A stretch of DNA of 49,622 bases from CAJXVY01 sp031580995 (GTDB lineage Bacteria > Actinomycetota > Actinomycetes > Actinomycetales > Microbacteriaceae): the NCBI GenBank assembly GCA_031580995.1, contig JAVLCC010000008.1, positions 1-49,622 of the forward strand. Reading direction: 5' to 3'. Shown in pieces: positions 43,714 through 49,622 of this stretch (its first letter is position 1; the number at the start of each line of letters is the position of its first letter). The notes beneath the pieces were generated by a model. It saw only the letters and a list, made by a program, of their open reading frames with translations. It had not been told where the DNA came from and ran no database searches. The position numbers and the translations under genes are program-made.

Positions 43714-44853
43714 TCATCCATTCCGATTGGCTTGTTGTTTCCAAGCAGAGCCTTTGATTTCTGGAAACACCATTATCAACCCAACAAGGACAATTGAACC
43801 GTAGGCCCAGAGATTCCCAACGGAATCAAAAAAGTTGCCTCCAAGGTCTGTGGTTATGAATAACTCTCCACCTGGTTGCCTCTGCGCCATCAGGAAAACA
43901 GTGATTATCAAACTAAAACTCATCAAATAAAGAGCCCCTCTTGAATTTCTCAATAACCTCAGTGCCAAGGCAAGTGACGCAACCATAGCCAAAGCCACCA
44001 CTAGACCAATCGGGAAACCATCGCCATCAACTGATCTGTGCAATAAGGTCCCTGCAATTCCAACCAAAACCCCTGTTGGAATGGCCCAGAGATAAGTTAG
44101 CGCTGGCTTTAGTTGCAATAGAGGCGACGGAGAGGTTTTTTTCAAGCGTTCCTTATCACTCAAACGCATGCGTGTTTTTCCGTTATAGATAATCTCATCG
44201 CCCGAGATTTCAATCTGCGAGCCGTGGGCTTCAAGCGCAGCCTTTTTCATCTCCAGGGTTTCATCATCACCGAATTCGACATCAAAACTATTTCCAGGCT
44301 CTGCTATTTCCCAAAACTCTGGCCTGATTCGCTCTTTGGCCAAGTTTCTGATAGCCCACGCAACTGCGGCGTGCGCGGCTTTGTGATCTGGGTGACCATA
44401 GCCTCCCTTGGCGTCATAAGTGAGCACCACATCTGGCTTGAAATCACGAATTTCAGTTGCGATATCTTCTCCAACAAGGCTTGTGCCAGCTGCAGCCAGC
44501 GACATTTCGTCTAGGTTTCTTGGCTTACCAACCTTGCCCCAAGCATTTATGCGCATGCCCGAATCTCTATAAGCTCGCTGGCCCAAGAATTTATGCTCCA
44601 GTCCTGGAAATGCACTCAATGCTCCGGCTAGTTCTTGTTCACGGAATAAAGCCATCGCTTGGGTGTCGTTATTGAGGTATTCAAATTCTTTGATTTCGGT
44701 ATTGCCCAATTCGCCTCTGGTGAGGGTTATCACCCTCACCTCTGAGCCACCTCTCAGAGCATGCGCAATAACGTGTCCGGTGAAAAGACTCTCGTCATCA
44801 GGATGCGCATGAACTATCAGCAACCGATTTGGACTAAAACGTGGTTTGGACAT
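43714..44853 (-). CDS. mshB: PIG-L deacetylase (MshB-like) fused to a membrane domain
   Basis: This 379-residue protein has an N-terminal PIG-L/LmbE domain (8-240) with zinc ligands in HAHPDDES (H17, D20) and GYGHPDHKAAH (H157). Residues about 248-365 are a second, hydrophobic module with about four TM helices (LTYLWAIPTGVLVGIAGTLL, then GLVVALAMVASLALALRLL). MshB removes acetate from GlcNAc-inositol in mycothiol synthesis; synteny with typA, fdxA and dapC supports MshB over the related Mca. The membrane module is not part of mycobacterial MshB, whose length is about 300. ATG 44853, 9 nt after typA. Confidence 0.8.
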   Translation of the reverse strand: MSKPRFSPNRLLIVHAHPDDESLFTGHVIAHALRGGSEVRVITLTRGELGNTEIKEFEYLNNDTQAMALFREQELAGALSAFPGLEHKFLGQRAYRDSGMRINAWGKVGKPRNLDEMSLAAAGTSLVGEDIATEIRDFKPDVVLTYDAKGGYGHPDHKAAHAAVAWAIRNLAKERIRPEFWEIAEPGNSFDVEFGDDETLEMKKAALEAHGSQIEISGDEIIYNGKTRMRLSDKERLKKTSPSPLLQLKPALTYLWAIPTGVLVGIAGTLLHRSVDGDGFPIGLVVALAMVASLALALRLLRNSRGALYLMSFSLIITVFLMAQRQPGGELFITTDLGGNFFDSVGNLWAYGSIVLVGLIMVFPEIKGSAWKQQANRNG

Positions 44854-44862
44854 GCAATAAGC

Positions 44863-46770
44863 CTAAGCCGAATCTTGATTTGCTCGCTTTTTTTGGCTCA
44901 GAGCCCTAGCCCTCAATGATGGATCCAATTCAACTTTTCGGATTCGAATTGCCTCCGGGGTGACCTCAACGCATTCATCTTCGCGAGCAAATTCCAAGCA
45001 CTCCTCCAATGAGAGATTTCTGTGTGGGGTGAGAGATTGAAACTCATCGGCGGTTGAACTTCGCATGTTGGTGAGCTTTTTCTCTTTGGTGATATTCACC
45101 TCCATGTCATCGGGCCTTGAGTTTTCACCAATCACCATCCCTGCATAAACCTCAGTTGTTGGCGGAATGAAAAAGCTTCCTCGATCTTGCAGGGCCATCA
45201 ATGCAAACGGTGTGGCAACGCCTGAACGATCTGAAATCAGCGATCCACTTGGACGGGTTGATATCTCGCCTGCCCAGGGGTGGAAACCCGCACTAATCGC
45301 ATTTGCAATTCCGCTTCCCTTGGTGGTGGTCAAAAACTCTGTTCTGAATCCAATAAGCCCTCTTGCGGGAACATTGAATTCCATTCGCACCCAGCCAGAG
45401 CCGTTATTGGTCATTTGGTTGAGTTTTCCTTTTCTGGATGCCATCAGCTGTGTGATTGCCCCCAAAAACTCTTCTGGAACGTCAATTGTTAACTCTTCGA
45501 ATGGCTCCATTAGCTGTCCATTTTCTGTCTTTGTGACAACCTGAGGCTTTCCAACGGTTAGTTCATACCCCTCACGCCTCATGGTCTCAACCAGGATTGC
45601 AAGCGCCAATTCTCCTCGGCCTCTGACCTCCCAGGCATCTGGACGCTCTGTTGGGATGACCTGGATGGAAACATTTCCAATCAGTTCTTTATCGAGTCTG
45701 TCTTTGACAAGCCTTGCCGTCACCTTCGCACCCTTGACTCTTCCAGCCATAGGAGAGGTGTTGATTCCAATCGTCATCGAGATTGCTGGTTCATCAACAC
45801 GGATGATTGGAAGCGCCTCTGGGTTTTCTAGATCGGCCAAAGTCTCACCAATCATGATTTCTTCAATTCCAGCAACTGCCACGATGTCTCCGGCAAACGC
45901 CTTCTCCGCTGGGTTTCGCTCCAGACCTTTGGTTTTCAATAGTTCCGAAATCTTCGCCTGCTTGATTTCTCCGTCTCGCTTCATCCAGGCAACCTGCTGA
46001 CCTTTTCTTAGCTCACCAGATTTGATTCTCAATAAAGCAAGCCTTCCCAAAAATGGGGATGCATCCAAGTTGGTGACGTGAGCCTGCAAAGGTTTTTCAT
46101 CATCATAAGAAGGCGTTGGGATGTTGTTCATGATTGCCTGAAACAGAGGCTCTAGATTGTCTCCCTCGGGCAAAGTTCCATTCGCTGGCTCTTTGGCTGA
46201 TGCAATTCCGCTTCTTCCCGAGGCATAAATAATTGGAATCTCTAGAAGTGAATCGATATCGATATCTGCCTGGTCCATATCTCCCGCTAGACCCAAAAGC
46301 AAATCATGAGATTCGTTGACGACCTCTGCGATGCGAGCATCTGCGCGGTCAGTTTTGTTGATGACCAAAATCAGTGGAAGTTTTGCCTCCAGTGTTTTTC
46401 TCAAAACAAACCTGGTTTGTGGCAATGGCCCCTCACTGGCATCAACCAACAGCACAACGCCATCAACCATGCTCAATCCGCGCTCAACCTCGCCACCAAA
46501 ATCAGCGTGGCCTGGTGTGTCAATCACATTGATGGTCACCGGCTGATCACTGGAAGGACCTTCGTATTCAATCGCTGTGTTTTTGGCAAGGATTGTGATT
46601 CCTCGCTCTTTTTCCAAATCTCCACTGTCCATCACGCGTTCATCAACCTCGCCGTGAGATGAGAAGGTGTTGGTTTGTTTCAGCATGGCATCCACCAGTG
46701 TGGTCTTGCCGTGGTCCACGTGGGCCACAATTGCAATATTTCGCAGGTCTTTTCTAACCGCCAAAGTCAT
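44863..46770 (-). CDS. typA: GTP-binding protein TypA/BipA
   Basis: TypA/BipA of 635 residues is a translational GTPase acting on the ribosome in stress and 50S assembly. G motifs: AHVDHGKTTLVDAML (16-30), RGITILAKNT, DTPGHADFGGEVER, NKTDR. Domain II ARHRLALLRI-like region follows, then EF-G-like domains and the BipA-specific C-terminal domain (GSLISDRSGVATPFALMALQ; SSTADEFQSLTP). ATG 46770, AGGA about 7 nt upstream. It opens the typA-mshB-fdxA-dapC block and diverges from the DCC gene, 78 nt away. Confidence 0.96.
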   Translation of the reverse strand: MTLAVRKDLRNIAIVAHVDHGKTTLVDAMLKQTNTFSSHGEVDERVMDSGDLEKERGITILAKNTAIEYEGPSSDQPVTINVIDTPGHADFGGEVERGLSMVDGVVLLVDASEGPLPQTRFVLRKTLEAKLPLILVINKTDRADARIAEVVNESHDLLLGLAGDMDQADIDIDSLLEIPIIYASGRSGIASAKEPANGTLPEGDNLEPLFQAIMNNIPTPSYDDEKPLQAHVTNLDASPFLGRLALLRIKSGELRKGQQVAWMKRDGEIKQAKISELLKTKGLERNPAEKAFAGDIVAVAGIEEIMIGETLADLENPEALPIIRVDEPAISMTIGINTSPMAGRVKGAKVTARLVKDRLDKELIGNVSIQVIPTERPDAWEVRGRGELALAILVETMRREGYELTVGKPQVVTKTENGQLMEPFEELTIDVPEEFLGAITQLMASRKGKLNQMTNNGSGWVRMEFNVPARGLIGFRTEFLTTTKGSGIANAISAGFHPWAGEISTRPSGSLISDRSGVATPFALMALQDRGSFFIPPTTEVYAGMVIGENSRPDDMEVNITKEKKLTNMRSSTADEFQSLTPHRNLSLEECLEFAREDECVEVTPEAIRIRKVELDPSLRARALSQKKRANQDSA

Positions 46771-46836
46771 GTATTTTCCTAAAGCTAAATCGCTGGCGGT
46801 TGCCAGACTATCTAAGCTTAGTCAACGCATTGTTCT

Positions 46837-46842
46837 TAGACT
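46837..46842 (+). promoter_or_regulatory. putative -10 box for a leaderless transcript
   Basis: TAGACT is at exactly -12 to -7 relative to ATG 46849 of the DCC protein, and no ribosome binding site precedes the ATG. The spacing is the same as for the M23-like gene at 22937. Confidence 0.42.
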
Positions 46843-46848
46843 GGATGC

Positions 46849-47223
46849 ATGAGCGCAATAATGATTTATGACGGAGACTGTGGTTTCTGTACACTCAGTG
46901 TCCACTGGGGTCATAAACACTTCAAATTCTTCCCAGAAGCCACCCCATCGCAGGGCTATGACTTTTCCAAACACGGTCTAACCCAGCAGGATGTCGATAA
47001 AAGTGTTTGGGTGGCAGATGATAAAAACTACTCGGGTCATCAAGCAGTTGCCTGGCTTTTGAGAAAACAACCGCAGTTTTATTGGAAAGTTGCCGGCTGG
47101 ATCATGATCATCCCTCCGTTTTCAATTCTTTTTCGAATTGGCTACCGACTGGTGGTTTTGAATAGGCATCGTTTTCCAGGATCAACTGACGCCTGCAAAT
47201 TCGACCCCAAAACAAATTCATGA
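46849..47223 (+). CDS. DCC family thiol-disulfide oxidoreductase-like protein (DUF393)
   Basis: This 124-residue protein starts with the family signature IMIYDGDCGFCTLSV (C11, C14 as CxxC), followed by the usual helical part with QAVAWLLRK, a short hydrophobic segment near 82-96 and FRIGYRLVVLNRHRFPG. Members are predicted thioredoxin-like oxidoreductases; no substrate is known. The stop overlaps the start of the CPBP gene (ATGA), so the two are coupled. Confidence 0.88.
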   Translation: MSAIMIYDGDCGFCTLSVHWGHKHFKFFPEATPSQGYDFSKHGLTQQDVDKSVWVADDKNYSGHQAVAWLLRKQPQFYWKVAGWIMIIPPFSILFRIGYRLVVLNRHRFPGSTDACKFDPKTNS

Positions 47224-47954
47224 AGCGAAATCCACTTTTTGAGCTATTGCTCGTGCTGGGAGTCTCGCTGGGATCCAGTGCAATTTATTCGATACTTTCG
47301 CTTTTAAGAAACATCACTAGCGAACAAGGCTTAGCTGGGTCGCAAGTGACACTGAATCGTTCATTTGCAGATAACCCGTGGATTGATCTTGGCTATCAAA
47401 TCGCGGGCTTTATTTTTCCTTTAGTTCCAGTGTTGCTGGTGATTTATCTTTTGAAACTAAACGGCTCAGTCTCAGATCAACTTGGTGTTCATAAAAAATA
47501 CCTCGGTAAAGATTTCGGTATTGGCTTTGGGCTGACAGCCGCTATCGGAATCCCCGGAATAGGTCTTTATTTGCTTGCAAGAGCAAACGGTTTAGCGGCT
47601 GAGGTGGTGATTGATTCCATCACCCAGCGTTGGTGGGAAATACCGGTGCTGTTACTCAGTGCAGCGGAGGCCTCAATTTTAGAAGAGACCATTGCCGTTG
47701 GATTTTTATTCATTCAACTTCGCAAGCTCGGTCTCAAAGAAGGCTCAATAATTCTGATCTCGGCCAGCTTGCGGGCTGTTTATCATCTGTATCAGGGGTT
47801 TGCTGGTTTGCTTGGTAATTTCTTGATGGGAATCATTTTCGGATTTCTGTATTCAAGGCTTGGTCGCCTTACCCCGCTTCTTGTGGCGCATTTTCTGATG
47901 GACGTTGCAGTGTTCATCGCTGGCCCTGCTTTTTTAGTTTGGGTTGGGATTTAG
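47220..47954 (+). CDS. CPBP family intramembrane protease-like protein
   Basis: This 244-residue protein has about seven to eight TM helices. The CPBP (Abi/CAAX) motifs are recognisable: ASILEETIAVGFLF with E155/E156, SLRAVYHLYQG with the histidine motif, and VAHFLMDVAV with the last histidine/aspartate. The first motif lacks the arginine of EExxxR (valine instead), as happens in many actinobacterial members. Such proteins may cleave membrane substrates or protect against bacteriocins; no target is visible. It is coupled to the DCC gene. Confidence 0.85.
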   Translation: MKRNPLFELLLVLGVSLGSSAIYSILSLLRNITSEQGLAGSQVTLNRSFADNPWIDLGYQIAGFIFPLVPVLLVIYLLKLNGSVSDQLGVHKKYLGKDFGIGFGLTAAIGIPGIGLYLLARANGLAAEVVIDSITQRWWEIPVLLLSAAEASILEETIAVGFLFIQLRKLGLKEGSIILISASLRAVYHLYQGFAGLLGNFLMGIIFGFLYSRLGRLTPLLVAHFLMDVAVFIAGPAFLVWVGI

Positions 47955-47983
47955 TCTTGCACTGCTAAATGCAGGAGGGGCGA

Positions 47984-48940
47984 ATGCCAGAAAGATCAAT
48001 ACAACACCTACCAATATCAATTTTTTCAACTGTTATGGGCTTCGCAGGATTTGCGATAGCCATTGAAAAACTAGAGCAATATTGGAATCTTCAGCCATTT
48101 ATTTCAAATTCCCTGCTGGTCTTTAGTGGAGTGTTGCTGGTTTTACTGTCAGTTCTTTATTTGACAAAGTTTGCACTTTTCCCAAAAAACGTCATCGAGG
48201 AATTTAACCACCCAATTAGGCTCAGCTTTTTCCCGACAATATCCATTGCACTGTTGGTGCTGACAGTTGGCATTCATCAGCGTTTACCGGAAATTGCGGT
48301 CTGGATGTGGTGGATAGGAATCATCGGGCAATTGATATTCACACTGGCTATCCTTACCCGCTGGATGCACAGAGAGACATTCGTGACAGAGCAGTCAAAC
48401 CCCGCCTGGTTTATACCGATTGTTGGAAACGTGTTGGTTCCGGTTGCGGGAGTAAACCTTGGGTTTTTAGAAGTTAGCTGGTTTTATTTCTCGTTTGCGA
48501 TTGTGTTGTGGCTACCAATGCTGGCAATTGTTCTGAATCGTATCTTTTTCCACCCTGCGATTCCGCAAAAGCTTTGGCCGACGTTGTTTATTTTGATCGC
48601 CCCACCTGCGGTTGGGTTTATAGCTTGGATGCAACTAAATGAACAGCAACTGGATGCCGCTGGACGGATTTTGTATTACTTCAGTGTTTTCACCACCATC
48701 TTGCTGTTTGCCCAGGGGAAGTATTTTGCATCTGTGAAATTTGCCCTTCCCTGGTGGGCTTATAGCTTCCCGCTGGCTGCTGTGACAATTGCTAGCTTTT
48801 TATTCAGTGAAATAACTGGCGGTATTTACTCTTTGATTTTTGCTCATGCTTTGCTTGCATTTCTGACCGGATTGATTCTGACGTTGGTTTATAAAACAAC
48901 CAAAGCCGCCTTGGAAAACAAAATTTGCCAGCCTGAATAA
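47984..48940 (+). CDS. TDT family (TehA/SLAC1-like) channel protein
   Basis: This 318-residue protein has about ten TM helices in the TehA/SLAC1 pattern: HLPISIFSTVMGFAGFAIA at the start, NPAWFIPIVGNVLVPVAG in the middle and ALPWWAYSFPLAAVTIAS near the end. Relatives conduct anions or move dicarboxylates, tellurite or sulfite. ATG 47984 is chosen because AGGAGG lies 5 nt upstream (47973-47978); an ATG at 47969 lies on top of that site. It follows the CPBP gene by 29 nt. Confidence 0.88.
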   Translation: MPERSIQHLPISIFSTVMGFAGFAIAIEKLEQYWNLQPFISNSLLVFSGVLLVLLSVLYLTKFALFPKNVIEEFNHPIRLSFFPTISIALLVLTVGIHQRLPEIAVWMWWIGIIGQLIFTLAILTRWMHRETFVTEQSNPAWFIPIVGNVLVPVAGVNLGFLEVSWFYFSFAIVLWLPMLAIVLNRIFFHPAIPQKLWPTLFILIAPPAVGFIAWMQLNEQQLDAAGRILYYFSVFTTILLFAQGKYFASVKFALPWWAYSFPLAAVTIASFLFSEITGGIYSLIFAHALLAFLTGLILTLVYKTTKAALENKICQPE

Positions 48941-48946
48941 CTTATT

Positions 48947-48977
48947 TTGACTAACCCCCAAGGGGTTTGACTAAGCT
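48947..48977 (+). promoter_or_regulatory. promoter with 19-bp spacer and dyad (MerR-type geometry)
   Basis: TTGACT (48947-48952) and TAAGCT (48972-48977) are 19 bp apart. The spacer is filled by the inverted repeat AACCCC-CAA-GGGGTT (48953-48967). TTTGACTAA is also repeated directly at 48946-48954 and 48966-48974. Transcription would start near 48984, 20 nt before the TTG of the small membrane protein. Over-long spacers with internal dyads are typical of MerR-controlled promoters. The dyad could instead be a weak terminator for the TDT gene, but no T-run follows. Confidence 0.42.
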
Positions 48978-49003
48978 TGGGACAAACTTTCTTAGGTGGA
49001 AAA

Positions 49004-49210
49004 TTGCAACCCAAGCAAAAAACAGGGACCGGTTTTACTATTTGGTTCACACTTGTCATCCTTGGTGTGCTGTTAGCAACGTTTATTCCATATGGGATCT
49101 TGGGGACCCTGACCCCCTCACTTGCTATTTTCGGATTCTGGATTTTATTTGGTCTAGCAATAGTGGCGTTTATTATCTGGGGGGTTAAAGACTGGAGGAA
49201 CGAGCAGTGA
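49004..49210 (+). CDS. small two-helix membrane protein preceding an SSS symporter (DUF3311-like)
   Basis: TTG at 49004, 4 nt after AGGTGG (48994-48999), gives 68 residues; an earlier TTG at 48977 overlaps the putative -10 box. Two TM helices are at about 11-31 and 40-60, with a short basic start and WRNEQ end. Small proteins of this type (DUF3311) are commonly encoded just upstream of sodium:solute symporters, probably as accessory subunits. The stop overlaps the symporter start (GTGA). Confidence 0.72.
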   Translation: MQPKQKTGTGFTIWFTLVILGVLLATFIPYGILGTLTPSLAIFGFWILFGLAIVAFIIWGVKDWRNEQ

Positions 49211-49622
49211 TAACCCCTGAACTGGTTTGGCTTGCCATAGGAGTGTTCGCCGCCTTAGGGGTCACGCTTTCTATATTGGCAACAAGGTCCAATAAAGGAA
49301 CTGCGGAGGATTACTATCTAGCGGGAAGAAAAATAGGTCCGGTGGTTGCGGGGTTGAGCTATGCCGCCACCACCTACAGCGCATTCATGCTGGTTGTTCT
49401 AACCGGACTCACCTACCGAGGTGGGATAGGGGCTTTGGGATATGAGCTTATTTATTTCGCTGGGCTTAGTTTGCTGATCATTTTTGCTCCAAGGTTTTAT
49501 TTGGCTGCTAAAAGATGGGGGTTTATCTCCCCGGCAGAGATGATTGGGGCAAGATTTGGTGACCGAAAAGTTGCCCGACTGATGGCAATCATTGCCCTCG
49601 TTTTCCTTCTCCCCTATTGCAC
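49207..49622 (+). CDS. sodium:solute symporter (SSS family), N-terminal part, cut by window end
   Basis: An open frame from GTG 49207 runs off the window end; 138 codons are visible. GGAGG lies 8 nt upstream (49194-49198). The first TM helix is followed by the hallmark EDYYLAGRKIGPVVAGLSYA and TTYSAFMLVVLTG, then further TM helices with FISPAEMIGARFGDRKVARL. This is the start of an SSS transporter; the substrate (for instance pantothenate, proline or a carboxylate) cannot be told from this part. It is translationally coupled to the small membrane protein. Confidence 0.88.
   Translation, partial: MITPELVWLAIGVFAALGVTLSILATRSNKGTAEDYYLAGRKIGPVVAGLSYAATTYSAFMLVVLTGLTYRGGIGALGYELIYFAGLSLLIIFAPRFYLAAKRWGFISPAEMIGARFGDRKVARLMAIIALVFLLPYC

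Noticed and set aside
48953..48967. AACCCC-CAA-GGGGTT as an intrinsic terminator of the TDT gene
   Set aside because: No T-run follows and the hairpin sits exactly between -35 and -10-like boxes; kept as a possible operator, with termination as an alternative.
46814..48978. Identical 12-mer TTGACTAAGCTT before the DCC gene (minus strand) and before the symporter (plus strand)
   Set aside because: Chance repeats of 12 bases are expected many times in a window of this size, and the two copies have different relation to start codons.
1..49622. CRISPR array, prophage, transposon or toxin-antitoxin system
   Set aside because: No regularly spaced repeats, transposase, integrase cluster or small toxin-antitoxin pair was seen on either strand.

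Overview
The window is a stretch of actinobacterial core chromosome, most likely from a small-genome, low-GC member of the Microbacteriaceae (the freshwater/marine Rhodoluna-Aquiluna type). This is inferred from gene content and order, not from a search. The supporting signs are gatCAB with ligA and mnmA, orn followed by tRNA-His, DUF2469, DivI1A-motif proteins, a zinc-free L32, a mycothiol-type PIG-L deacetylase beside typA, fdxA and dapC, base composition that looks below 50% GC by eye, and very tight packing: most neighbours overlap by 1-23 nt or lie within 50 nt, and no gene-free stretch exceeds 220 nt. Two runs of exactly 100 N (21664-21763 and 28862-28961) show that this is a draft or metagenome assembly. 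Both fall inside repetitive Ala-rich tails of ribosomal proteins.

Layout. 79-3942 (+): an RND transporter, oligoribonuclease and tRNA-His. 3952-14230 (-): gatB, gatA, gatC, ligA, mnmA, a cysteine desulfurase, a cysteine-free thioredoxin-fold/TPR protein and a 567-residue membrane protein of unknown function. 14293-16432 (+): a DivIVA/FilP-like coiled-coil protein and an AI-2E-family permease. 16429-22717 (-): a hydrolase, a small zinc-ribbon protein, a secreted SLT-like protein, a DivI1A-repeat protein, then cdsA, frr, pyrH, tsf and rpsB. 22937-23371 (+): a degenerate M23 protein. 23321-40363 (-): xerC, dprA, DUF2469, rnhB, lepB, rplS, trmD, rimM, khpA, rpsP, ffh, ftsY, smc, mutM, rnc, rpmF, DUF177, coaD and recG. 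40413-40973 (+): rsmD. 40954-46770 (-): gltA, dapC, fdxA, a PIG-L/membrane fusion (mshB-like) and typA. 46849-49622 (+): a DCC protein, a CPBP protein, a TDT channel-like protein, a small membrane protein and the start of an SSS symporter.

The genes mainly serve translation (S2, S16, L19, L32, EF-Ts, RRF, TrmD, RimM, RsmD, GatCAB, MnmA, TypA), protein export (Ffh, FtsY, LepB), chromosome maintenance (LigA, SMC, MutM, RecG, XerC, DprA, RNase HII and III) and growth metabolism (PyrH, CdsA, CoaD, GltA, DapC). The cysteine desulfurase directly upstream of mnmA probably supplies its sulfur. The desulfurase, mnmA and ligA look like one transcript.

I found no CRISPR array, prophage, insertion sequence or clear new system. 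The points most worth a second look are a rimM gene with no usable ATG/GTG/TTG at its natural N-terminus, a MerR-type promoter geometry before the symporter pair, a protein carrying a lipoprotein-like signal in its middle, oppositely charged repeat tails on S2 and S16, frequent TTG starts, and apparent leaderless promoters.
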